This document shows, in pieces, positions 4,658 to 12,115 of a stretch of 15,400 bases of DNA; within the stretch, counting starts at the first letter, position 1; each line of letters opens with the position of its first letter. The notes under the pieces are model-generated. The model had not been told where the DNA came from, searched no databases, and saw nothing but the letters and a program-made list of their open reading frames with translations. The DNA comes from an uncultured Erysipelotrichaceae bacterium (GTDB lineage Bacteria > Bacillota_I > Bacilli_A > RF39 > UBA660), in NCBI GenBank assembly GCA_902795725.1, contig CADBLY010000090.1, positions 1-15,400 of the forward strand. Direction: 5' to 3'. A program made the position numbers and the translations under genes.

Positions 4658-6068
4658 ATTTTTTTCTTTTCTTCGTTAAATGTAAATCATCACTACTCAT
4701 ATCATCATCAACTAAATATATTCTTAAAGATTGAGAATTTTTAGGATTTCTAATCTTACGTAAAGCATTTTCTTCTATTTGCTGAACTCTTTGTCTAGAT
4801 AAATTGTACTTTTTCCCAACTTCTGCTAAAGTCAATTCAACACCATAAAATCCAAATCGACTTTTTAATATATCTATTTCTCTTTCATTTAAACCAGATT
4901 CACGCATTTTTTTATAAAGTTCTAACCTTAAATTCCTATTTTCATAGTTTTCTTGAATATCTACACTATTATCAGGAATAAGATCCCCAAATTCTGTATC
5001 TGAATCATCACCAGCTAATGTATTTAAACTACTAATATTTAAATAATTATCAATAATATTTTTTATTTCAATTACCTTAAAAAGAGAAATCCCTAGAATT
5101 CTTGCATAATCTTCATCAGTTGGATTTTTATCATATTTTGATATCCATTCACGATTAACTATTTTAAATTTATTAACTAATTCCATCATATAACTAGGTA
5201 ATCTAATAATATTATTTTTATCATAAACAGTTCTTCTAATATATTGTCTAATCCACCATGTAGCATATGTAGAAAATTTATATCCCTTGGTAACATCAAA
5301 TTTTTCTACAGCCTTTATTAAACCTATATTACCTTCTTGAATTAAATCTTCAAATGCTACCCCTCTATTAACAAATCTTTTTGCAATATTTACAACTAAT
5401 CTTAAATTACAACTAACAAAGTATTTTTTAGCACCTAAATCACCGGTTAAAATTCTTTGACAATAATAATCTTCCTGTTCTTTAGTTAATAAAGGATACT
5501 TAACTATTTCTCTCATATACATAGCTATAATATCATCAGAATAACTCATATATGTCTTTGATGATAAACGTTCTTCACATATATCAATATCATTTTTTGA
5601 ACAATACATTTCTACTAGCGCAATTAATAATTCATTTTCAAAAATTTCATTAATATTACTATTTTTCAATAATAAATAATTGTGATTAATAATACGAGCA
5701 ACAATTTTATTAACAATAGGTATATCCATAATCATATCAATTTCATTAATATTATTATCATCTATCATAACACTTAATTTATTAATCTCACATAAATTAT
5801 CCTCATATTTATCATGAATTGATAAATTATTAATAATTTCAAATATTATTTTATTGTAATTAATATTATTTAACAGTTCAAAATTTTGGCTAAGAACTTC
5901 TTCATATTTTTTTATTTTATCTTCTATTGTTTCACTATTCACATCAAAACTAGCTTGCATAAAAGAACGTTTCACAATATTAGTAAAAACTGTTTCATCT
6001 AAATCCTTATATTTTTTTCTAAAAGATATAACAGCTGGCTTTAATTTTTCATATAATTCTTTATACAT
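4656..6068 (-). CDS. rpoD: RNA polymerase sigma-70 factor, RpoD/SigA-like
   Basis: It directs RNA polymerase to promoters. Region 1.2 (about 178-205, DDIIAMYMREI), region 2 (211-283) with DLIQEGNIGLIKAVEKFD and YATWWIRQ for -10 binding, region 3 (290-370) with IRLPSYMMELVNK, and region 4.2 (412-440, LTLAEVGKKYNLSRQRVQQI) for -35 binding are all present, as in group 1/2 factors. Residues 1-175 are not recognisable as a normal region 1.1; they are Asn/Ile-rich and helical-looking. A Lys-rich tail of about 20 residues follows region 4. The ribosome-binding site is GAGGGA and the promoter lies at 6091-6118. The near-consensus -10/-35 boxes seen across this window fit an SigA-type sigma. Whether this is the primary factor or a close alternative cannot be decided here, as dnaG is not adjacent. 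Confidence 0.8.
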   Translation of the reverse strand: MYKELYEKLKPAVISFRKKYKDLDETVFTNIVKRSFMQASFDVNSETIEDKIKKYEEVLSQNFELLNNINYNKIIFEIINNLSIHDKYEDNLCEINKLSVMIDDNNINEIDMIMDIPIVNKIVARIINHNYLLLKNSNINEIFENELLIALVEMYCSKNDIDICEERLSSKTYMSYSDDIIAMYMREIVKYPLLTKEQEDYYCQRILTGDLGAKKYFVSCNLRLVVNIAKRFVNRGVAFEDLIQEGNIGLIKAVEKFDVTKGYKFSTYATWWIRQYIRRTVYDKNNIIRLPSYMMELVNKFKIVNREWISKYDKNPTDEDYARILGISLFKVIEIKNIIDNYLNISSLNTLAGDDSDTEFGDLIPDNSVDIQENYENRNLRLELYKKMRESGLNEREIDILKSRFGFYGVELTLAEVGKKYNLSRQRVQQIEENALRKIRNPKNSQSLRIYLVDDDMSSDDLHLTKKRKK

Positions 6069-6090
6069 TAAAATCCCTCACTGATAAATT

Positions 6091-6118
6091 ATTATACATC
6101 ATTTTGTTTATTTTGCAA
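6091..6118 (-). promoter_or_regulatory. Promoter of the sigma factor gene
   Basis: On the minus strand a -35 TTGCAA (6113-6118), a 16-bp spacer and a consensus -10 TATAAT (6091-6096) are present. Confidence 0.65.
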
Positions 6119-6127
6119 GTCAAAAAA

Positions 6128-6157
6128 AGAAGTTATCTTATTTTAATATGAACTTCT
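6128..6157 (-). terminator. Terminator of the gatCAB-aspS operon
   Basis: AGAAGTT (complement at 6151-6157) pairs with AACTTCT (complement at 6128-6134) and is followed by seven T on the minus strand. The aspS stop lies within the hairpin. Confidence 0.65.
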
Positions 6158-7872
6158 CTTAATTGTTGTTCCGTAACTTCTGTTGGACAACCCATCATTG
6201 CATCAGTCCCTGATACTGTCATTGGAAATGCTTGAACTTCTCTTAAGTTAGTCTCCCCAGTTAAAAGCATAATAATACGATCAATACCAGGAGCCATCCC
6301 AGCATGTGGTGGGACACCATATTTAAACGCATGATATAAAGCTCCAAATTTTTCTTTAACAACCGATTTATCATACCCAACTATTTCAAAAGCTTTTTCT
6401 AACGAAGCAATATCATGATTTCTAACCGCTCCCGATGCCATTTCATTACCATTACATACAAAATCAAATTGATGGGCTAAAATATTATCAATATTTTCTT
6501 GTTCAAATGCCTTAGAGCCACCCTTAGGCATTGAAAAAGCATTATGACAAAAATTATATTTTTCTTCTTCATCATCATATTCAAACATTGGAAAATCATT
6601 AATAATACAGAATTCAAAACTATTTGGATCAATCAAATCTAATTTACGACCTAATTCCATTCTTATCATACCAGCATTTTTAGCAGCTAATTTTTCTTTT
6701 TTATCAGCAATAAAGAATAATACCGAACCAACTTTTAAATTAGCAACATCTATTAAATACTTCTTTTCTTCATCTGATAAAAATTTATCAATAGGACCTT
6801 TAAAAGACATATCATCAGATACAGTAATATAACCAATACCAGGCATACCAATACTTTTAGCATAATCTACAACTTCATTAAACCAACTATTAGATTTAGA
6901 CGCTAAATCATCTACCTTAATTCCTCTAACACATACTCCTCTAAATGGTTTAAAATCACAATTCTTAAATATATCAGATAAATCAATTATTTCTAAAGGA
7001 TTTCTTAAATCCGGTTTATCTGTACCATATTTTAACATAGCTTCCTTAAAAGGTATTCTTCTAAAAGGAACTTGTGATACTTTTTTATCACTAAATTTAG
7101 TAAAAGTATCATAGAAAACTTCTTCTCCAATTTTATAGACATCTTCACTATCAGCAAACGCCATTTCAAAATCTAATTGATAAAACTCTAAAGTACGATC
7201 ACTACGGCAATCTTCATCCCTAAAGCAAGGAGCAATCTGATAATATTTATCAAAACCACTTACCATTAATACTTCTTTAAAAACTTGTGGAGCCTGTGGC
7301 AAAGCATAAAACTTACCCTTAAACTTACGTGATGGAATAATAAAGTCACGAGCTCCTTCCGGAGATGAAGCAGTAATAATAGGAGTCTGTACTTCCGTAA
7401 ATGATAAACTATCCATTTTATTTCTTAAAAATTTTAATACTTGACTACGCATATTAATATTTTTTCTAACCTTATCATTTCTTAAATCAAGATAACGATA
7501 TTTTAATCTAACATCTTCAGCTACTTCTTTACTTTTTAATACTTCAAACGGTAATTCATTTGGTGCAGCTCCAAGCACTTCAATATTATTAACTAATATT
7601 TCTAAAGTACCAGTTGCAATATGATCATTATAATCTTCTTCACTTCTTTTACGAACTACACCTGATACTGTTACTGTTGATTCTTTTGTTAAACCATCAA
7701 AGATATTATCATCATTACTCACAAGTTGAACAACACCTGTTTCATCTCTTAAATCAACAAATATTACGCCACCGTGATCTCTTATATTTGCTATCCAACC
7801 AGCTACTTTAATTGTTTTATCTACATCAATATCTGATATTTTACCACAATATCTATCTCTATACTTATTCAT
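6133..7872 (-). CDS. aspS: Aspartyl-tRNA synthetase, probably non-discriminating (Asp/Asn)
   Basis: A class II synthetase loading Asp onto tRNA-Asp and probably tRNA-Asn. An N-terminal OB anticodon-binding domain (about 1-110), motif 1, SPEGARDF, motif 2 FRDEDCRSDRTLEFYQLDFE, the inserted GAD domain of bacterial AspRS (about 290-420) and motif 3 GMAPGIDRIIMLL are visible. Length is about 580, as usual. In the OB fold RDHGGVIF has His where discriminating enzymes tend to have Leu; His is the known mark of non-discriminating forms. This fits the GatCAB genes upstream and the lack of AsnRS here. The ATG at 7872 is preferred because AGGGTGA lies 6 nt upstream; the ATG at 7878 touches that site. 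It follows the small gene by a few bases, so translation is likely coupled. GatCAB would amidate its Asp-tRNA-Asn product. Confidence 0.95.
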   Translation of the reverse strand: MNKYRDRYCGKISDIDVDKTIKVAGWIANIRDHGGVIFVDLRDETGVVQLVSNDDNIFDGLTKESTVTVSGVVRKRSEEDYNDHIATGTLEILVNNIEVLGAAPNELPFEVLKSKEVAEDVRLKYRYLDLRNDKVRKNINMRSQVLKFLRNKMDSLSFTEVQTPIITASSPEGARDFIIPSRKFKGKFYALPQAPQVFKEVLMVSGFDKYYQIAPCFRDEDCRSDRTLEFYQLDFEMAFADSEDVYKIGEEVFYDTFTKFSDKKVSQVPFRRIPFKEAMLKYGTDKPDLRNPLEIIDLSDIFKNCDFKPFRGVCVRGIKVDDLASKSNSWFNEVVDYAKSIGMPGIGYITVSDDMSFKGPIDKFLSDEEKKYLIDVANLKVGSVLFFIADKKEKLAAKNAGMIRMELGRKLDLIDPNSFEFCIINDFPMFEYDDEEEKYNFCHNAFSMPKGGSKAFEQENIDNILAHQFDFVCNGNEMASGAVRNHDIASLEKAFEIVGYDKSVVKEKFGALYHAFKYGVPPHAGMAPGIDRIIMLLTGETNLREVQAFPMTVSGTDAMMGCPTEVTEQQLREVHIKIR

Positions 7873-7885
7873 AAACATTCACCCT

Positions 7886-8407
7886 TTACATTAATATTTT
7901 TAGTTTTCTCTCTTCTTTATTCACACCACATAATAAACTTCTACGATGTTCCAAATATTCATCATAATAGTCATCATTATTTGTATCATTATAATAATTC
8001 TTTAATGTATAATCTCCAATATCATAATCATTAACAAACCTAAACAAATCGTTCATTTTATCATAATTTTTTTCAAATAACTCAGTTCTTATTTTTTCAT
8101 ATTTTTTCAGTATAGTATTCTTAGATAATTCAATATCATTATTTGGAAAATAATCACCTAATACACAACATCTAAAATTATTAACAAACAAATCATTCAC
8201 ACATAATCCAACATTGAAAAATTTAAATTCCTTATTAGATTCCAAATCAATAATTTTATCATTCTTTTTTATACCTAATCTATAATCAACAACAGAAAAG
8301 AAGTGTTGAATAAAATAACTATCAGTATCTTCATCATAAAAAGCTTCTTTCCATATTAAATGATATGTTTCATATATACCGACTTCATTAACATTATATT
8401 TTTCCAT
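7886..8407 (-). CDS. Hypothetical protein between gatB and aspS
   Basis: A 173-residue protein I do not recognise. It starts MEKYNVNEVGIYETYH, is rich in Asp, Asn, Tyr and Phe, has a middle section with Cys-Cys (NNFRCCVLGDYF), a YNDTNNDDYYDEY acidic stretch near 140, and a basic C-terminal end (NKEERKLKI). No signal peptide, membrane segment or known motif is visible; it is probably cytoplasmic. GGGGGTT gives the ribosome-binding site. It lies 26 bp after gatB, and its TAA overlaps the region supplying the aspS ribosome-binding site, so it is co-transcribed with the Asn-tRNA genes. Any role in that pathway is only suggested by position. Confidence 0.75.
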   Translation of the reverse strand: MEKYNVNEVGIYETYHLIWKEAFYDEDTDSYFIQHFFSVVDYRLGIKKNDKIIDLESNKEFKFFNVGLCVNDLFVNNFRCCVLGDYFPNNDIELSKNTILKKYEKIRTELFEKNYDKMNDLFRFVNDYDIGDYTLKNYYNDTNNDDYYDEYLEHRRSLLCGVNKEERKLKILM

Positions 8408-8433
8408 ATAACCCCCGCTTTTTTATTTTATAT

Positions 8434-9891
8434 TTATCGTTTTTCTATTTCTTCACGAATAATTTGAGCTGTCATTTTAGGATTAGCTTGACCACGTGTA
8501 GCTTTCATTATTTGACCAACAAAATAGTCAAAAACATTTCTACCTTTACGATGTTCTTCAATTAACTCTAAATGTTCATCTAATACTTTACAAACTAATT
8601 CACGAATCATTTTATCATCGCCAATTTGTTTGATACCTAATTCGTCAACAATCGTTTTAGGATCTTTCCCTTCACTCAATACTTTATATAAAACTTCTTT
8701 GCTTTGCTTAGATGATATTTTACCACTCTCTACCATTTCCATTAAATCAACTAACATTTGTGGAGTTAAATACAATTCTTTAATTGTAATATCATATTTA
8801 TTTAAATGACCCAAAATTACACTTGTTAACCAGTTAGATGCACTTTTAGGATTACCACCCAATTTTATAACTTCTTCAAAATAATCTGATACATCTTTTT
8901 CTTTAACAAGTATTGTAGCATCATAACGTGATAAACTATATTTATCCATATACTCTTCCATTCTCTCATTAGCAAATCTTGGAATACTCTTTCTAATCTC
9001 ATCTAACCATTCTTTACTAATTTTATACTTCGGAATATTAGGTTCAACAAAGTATTTATAATCAATAGCATCAACTTTACTACGCATAAATATTGTTGAC
9101 ATCGACTCTTCATCCCAACGACGTGTTTGTTGTTCCATTTGATCATATGTTCCTTGTTCTTTTAACTCAGTTTGTCTTTTAATCTCATAATTAATAGCAT
9201 CTCTAACACCACCAAATGAGTTAACATTCTTAATTTCTATTTTAGTACCCCAATTACGCATATCATTTTCATCTAAATCTTTATCCATAATAGATACATT
9301 AACATCACATCTTATTTGTCCTTTTTTAGAATCAGCTTCACTTATATTAGCATACTGATAAATACTACGCATCGTCTCTAAAAAGGAAACAGCTTCATCA
9401 GCACTCCTAAAATCAGGTTCCGTAACAAGTTCAAGTAAAGGCACACCTGCACGGTTATAATCAATAACTGAATAAGTAGAAAAATGATCTGATGATGCAG
9501 CATCTTCTTCTAAGTGAATATTATTAATTCTAACTTTCTTTTTCTCATCACCACAATAATATTCAAATTCACCATATATTCCTACAGGAATAGGTTTTGT
9601 CTCTTGAGTAATTTGAAAGTTCTTAGGCATATCCGGATAATAATAATTTTTTCTTTCAAAATACATATACTCTGGTTGTTTGCACCCCAAAGCCATACTA
9701 GCCATTAGAGCCATTTTTACCGCTTCTTTATTAACTGTTGGAAGAGTCCCAGGAAATCCCATATCAATTGGACGAATATTTGAATTAGGAAGTTCACTAT
9801 AAGAGTTTTCCGCACTAGAAAATACTTTAGTATTAGTCTCACTAATTTCACAGTGCATCTCAAGACCTATCATTACTTTATATTTATCCAT
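8434..9891 (-). CDS. gatB: Asp-tRNA(Asn)/Glu-tRNA(Gln) amidotransferase subunit B
   Basis: GatB binds the mischarged tRNA and phosphorylates the Asp or Glu side chain so that ammonia from GatA can amidate it. It has 485 residues, standard length. Visible are VMIGLEMHCEI at the N-terminus, PIDMGFPGTLPTVN, RKNYYYPDMPKNFQI, HLEEDA, the catalytic-core NRAGVPLLELVTEPD, and a C-terminal YqeY-like tRNA-binding tail (about 330-485) ending GQIMKATRGQANPKM. The zinc cysteines of some GatB proteins are replaced (FSSA, RPID), as in the Staphylococcus type. Its ATG overlaps the gatA stop by one base (TAATG), with AAAGGAAG upstream. Confidence 0.97.
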   Translation of the reverse strand: MDKYKVMIGLEMHCEISETNTKVFSSAENSYSELPNSNIRPIDMGFPGTLPTVNKEAVKMALMASMALGCKQPEYMYFERKNYYYPDMPKNFQITQETKPIPVGIYGEFEYYCGDEKKKVRINNIHLEEDAASSDHFSTYSVIDYNRAGVPLLELVTEPDFRSADEAVSFLETMRSIYQYANISEADSKKGQIRCDVNVSIMDKDLDENDMRNWGTKIEIKNVNSFGGVRDAINYEIKRQTELKEQGTYDQMEQQTRRWDEESMSTIFMRSKVDAIDYKYFVEPNIPKYKISKEWLDEIRKSIPRFANERMEEYMDKYSLSRYDATILVKEKDVSDYFEEVIKLGGNPKSASNWLTSVILGHLNKYDITIKELYLTPQMLVDLMEMVESGKISSKQSKEVLYKVLSEGKDPKTIVDELGIKQIGDDKMIRELVCKVLDEHLELIEEHRKGRNVFDYFVGQIMKATRGQANPKMTAQIIREEIEKR

Positions 9892-11354
9892 TATTTCACT
9901 TCCTTTGCAATTTGGTTTTTATAAGGCATCGTCTTTTCAATAGCATAAGCTATATTTAAAACATTAATATCATCATAACAATTACCAGTAATATTTAAAC
10001 CAACTGGAAGATTATTAATAAAACCATCTGGAATAGTAATTGATGGAAATCCCCCAAAATTTCCTATTTGTAAGTGTTCTTCTAAAATAGTTAATGTCTC
10101 ATCATTATTTAATGCATCTTTACTACTATCTAAATATTTAGCAGGACCAGTTCCAACTGGTAAAATGACAGCATCATAATCTTTAAATAAGTTTTTCCAA
10201 GCATCTACAAGTAATCTTCTAACACGTTGAGCATTATAGAAATATCTATCCTTATTTTGGGCTTGTAAAACATATGAACCAATTACAAAACGTCTTTTAA
10301 TCAATGGTGAGAATCCCTTAGTACGATAATCTCTCATCATATCAATATAATTATCAGCATCACTTCTAGGGCCAAAAATAATACCTGTTAAATTAGACAT
10401 ATTTGATGTTGCTTCCGCACAAGATATTACAACATATACACTAGCTAAAGCATTAAGTAAAGTCTTATCCACACTTACACTTTCTACCTTCATACCAAGT
10501 TCACGACATTTATCTAATACATTATGAAAATTAGATAAATGCATCTTTAATTCATCAGTAGCATTAGGATAATTATCTATATCACATATTTCTTTAATAT
10601 AACATATTTTTTTACCCTTAACATCACCATTTAAAGAATCATATAAGTGCATATCACTAGAATCCCAACTAGTCATATCGTTTTTATCAATACCTTTCAT
10701 ATTATCAACAACGATAGCTGCATCTTCAACACTCCTACTTAAAACTCCACAATGATCTAAACTTGATGCAAAAGCAAATAACCCATAACGACTAATCATT
10801 CCATAAGTTGGTTTATATCCAACAATACCACAATAAGCAGCAGGTTTTCTAATCGAATCACCCGTATCAGAACCCGTAGCATAAGGATATACTCCTGCCG
10901 CAACGGCTGCTGCAGAACCAGCTGAAGAACCAGCCGTCATTCTTGTCTTATCCCATGGATTCTTAACTATTCCTGTATGACCAGTAGTACCAGTACCACC
11001 CATACCAAATTCATCCATCACCGTTTTATTTACTTTAACAGCTCCCGCACTATTTAATTTTTCAATAGCAGTAGCATTAAAGAAAGGTATGTAATCTTTT
11101 AAGGTGTTTGAAGAACCTGTACTTAATATTCCTTTAGTACTATAGTTATCTTTTACTCCATATGGAATACCAGAAAGCAAATTATCAGTAACATCACAAC
11201 CTTTAGCATCATCCAAAATAGTTACAAAGGCATTACATTCATCTTGAATCTTATGAGATAATTCTAAAGCTTCTTTAACTAATTCATCACTAGTTACTTC
11301 ACCTTTAACTAACATATCATGTAATTCAAGAATCCCTTTATTCATATATTTCAT
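9891..11354 (-). CDS. gatA: Asp-tRNA(Asn)/Glu-tRNA(Gln) amidotransferase subunit A
   Basis: An amidase that hydrolyses Gln and channels ammonia to GatB. The amidase signature triad is present: Lys68 (GIPYGVKDN), Ser143 (TAGSSAGSAAAVA) and the nucleophile Ser167 (GSDTGDSIRKPAA). The spacing equals that of known GatA. An Asp replaces the second Gly of the usual GG-S before the nucleophile, and SSAG replaces SSGG; both are mild deviations. It has 487 residues, standard length. The ATG overlaps the gatC TGA (ATGA), implying coupling. A second ATG at codon 4 is an alternative start. Confidence 0.97.
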   Translation of the reverse strand: MKYMNKGILELHDMLVKGEVTSDELVKEALELSHKIQDECNAFVTILDDAKGCDVTDNLLSGIPYGVKDNYSTKGILSTGSSNTLKDYIPFFNATAIEKLNSAGAVKVNKTVMDEFGMGGTGTTGHTGIVKNPWDKTRMTAGSSAGSAAAVAAGVYPYATGSDTGDSIRKPAAYCGIVGYKPTYGMISRYGLFAFASSLDHCGVLSRSVEDAAIVVDNMKGIDKNDMTSWDSSDMHLYDSLNGDVKGKKICYIKEICDIDNYPNATDELKMHLSNFHNVLDKCRELGMKVESVSVDKTLLNALASVYVVISCAEATSNMSNLTGIIFGPRSDADNYIDMMRDYRTKGFSPLIKRRFVIGSYVLQAQNKDRYFYNAQRVRRLLVDAWKNLFKDYDAVILPVGTGPAKYLDSSKDALNNDETLTILEEHLQIGNFGGFPSITIPDGFINNLPVGLNITGNCYDDINVLNIAYAIEKTMPYKNQIAKEVK

Positions 11355-11650
11355 TCTCCCACCACCTTTGGAACACGTACTTCTCTATCCTTAACTTTAT
11401 CGCAGTTAGCAAGTAAATCTTCAATTGGAATAGATTCTTCAACAACATCTTCACGTAATTCATACACAAAATCATCTAAAGTATGACTCATTGGTTCAAC
11501 ATCTTCAATATTAGGAATTTTGTTAATTAAATCAATATTACGATCAATTATCTCAAATTCATCTAATACCTGTTTGTTTTCTTCTTCCGTAAGACCAATC
11601 AGTAATTTGTCTGCATAGTCATCAACCATTTCTTTAGTAAATTTTCCCAT
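11351..11650 (-). CDS. gatC: Asp-tRNA(Asn)/Glu-tRNA(Gln) amidotransferase subunit C
   Basis: A small subunit that wraps around and stabilises GatA-GatB. Its 99 residues match the family. It shows an N-terminal helical part with LTEEE, then IDLINKIPNIEDVEPMSH, the typical GatC 'V.PM.H' core, and a C-terminal EDLLANCDKVKDREVRVPKVV that packs on GatA. AAGGAGGAG lies 7 nt before the ATG. It is the first protein gene after the tRNA-Asn pair and the terminator at 11675-11693. It ends in TGA, showing the standard code. Confidence 0.95.
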   Translation of the reverse strand: MGKFTKEMVDDYADKLLIGLTEEENKQVLDEFEIIDRNIDLINKIPNIEDVEPMSHTLDDFVYELREDVVEESIPIEDLLANCDKVKDREVRVPKVVGE

Positions 11651-11674
11651 ATTCTCTCCTCCTTAGAATAAAAA

Positions 11675-11693
11675 ACAAGTCCAACGGACTTGT
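11675..11693 (-). terminator. Terminator between tRNA-Asn genes and gatC
   Basis: A perfect 8-bp stem ACAAGTCC/GGACTTGT with a 3-nt loop is followed by six T on the minus strand, 11 bp after the tRNA CCA and 25 bp before the gatC start. No separate promoter for gatC is visible between it and gatC, so gatCAB-aspS expression depends on read-through. Confidence 0.8.
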
Positions 11694-11704
11694 AATATAC
11701 AAAG

Positions 11705-11780
11705 TGGCGCCTAATGTAGGACTCGAACCTACGACCTATCGGTTAACAGCCGAGTGCTCTACCAGCTGAGCTAATTAGGC
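11705..11780 (-). tRNA. tRNA-Asn (anticodon GUU), distal copy
   Basis: A full cloverleaf on the minus strand: acceptor GCCTAAT/ATTAGGC, D-stem GCTC/GAGC, anticodon loop CTGTTAA (anticodon at 11745-11747), T-loop TTCGAGT, discriminator G and encoded CCA. The discriminator G matches the C of the T-box UGGC bulge. Confidence 0.97.
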
Positions 11781-11781
11781 G

Positions 11782-11857
11782 TGGCGCTTAATGTAGGACT
11801 CGAACCTACGACCTATCGGTTAACAGCCGAGTGCTCTACCAACTGAGCTAATTAAGC
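11782..11857 (-). tRNA. tRNA-Asn (anticodon GUU), proximal copy
   Basis: Nearly identical to the neighbouring tRNA, from which it is separated by a single base. Acceptor pair C-G is replaced by T-A on both strands (GCTTAAT/ATTAAGC), a compensatory change, and one D-loop base differs. Anticodon GTT at 11822-11824; CCA encoded. It follows the T-box leader by about 20 nt. Confidence 0.97.
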
Positions 11858-11873
11858 ATAACTAATTCATCCG

Positions 11874-12079
11874 TATCTTTTGGGACGTGATTACGCGGTG
11901 CCACCCAAATTGCCAAAATTTGACCACTTAATTTGATAACGGGTCTCCCCGGCATAACGCACCAAATGGTTGTTTTTCATAATATTCTTAATTGTTAGCT
12001 TCCACCATACCTAACTCGCTTAAATCAGTTTATATTATTACTCGTCCATCTATAGTTTTAATTTCCCAAAAACGGCTAC
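11874..12079 (-). promoter_or_regulatory. T-box riboswitch leader, Asn specifier
   Basis: On the minus strand the leader shows a Stem I with lower helix GATGG/CCATT, an AGTA loop-E half (12042-12039), upper helix ATAATAT/ATATTAT and a specifier loop with AAC (11974-11972). It also shows apical AGCGAG...GGTGGAAGC motifs and a canonical T-box GGGTGGCACCGCG (11906-11894). The antiterminator can form between TTTGGG (11909-11904) and CCCAAA (11884-11879). The UGGC bulge would pair with tRNA ending GCCA, which is exactly the 3' end of the tRNA-Asn genes downstream. No competing terminator with a U run follows the T-box, so the expression platform is unclear. Confidence 0.92.
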
Positions 12080-12085
12080 GAATTA

Positions 12086-12114
12086 ATTATAGAGTAAATT
12101 GACTACTTTGTCAA
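12086..12114 (-). promoter_or_regulatory. Promoter of the T-box/tRNA-Asn/gatCAB operon
   Basis: A perfect consensus: TTGACA (12109-12114), 17-bp spacer, TATAAT (12086-12091) on the minus strand, immediately after the stop codon of the preceding gene. Confidence 0.85.
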
Positions 12115-12115
12115 C

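Noticed and set aside
11351..11353. Mycoplasma-type code (TGA as Trp)
   Set aside because: gatC ends in TGA inside a normal ATGA overlap with gatA, and Trp residues in recognised proteins are TGG.
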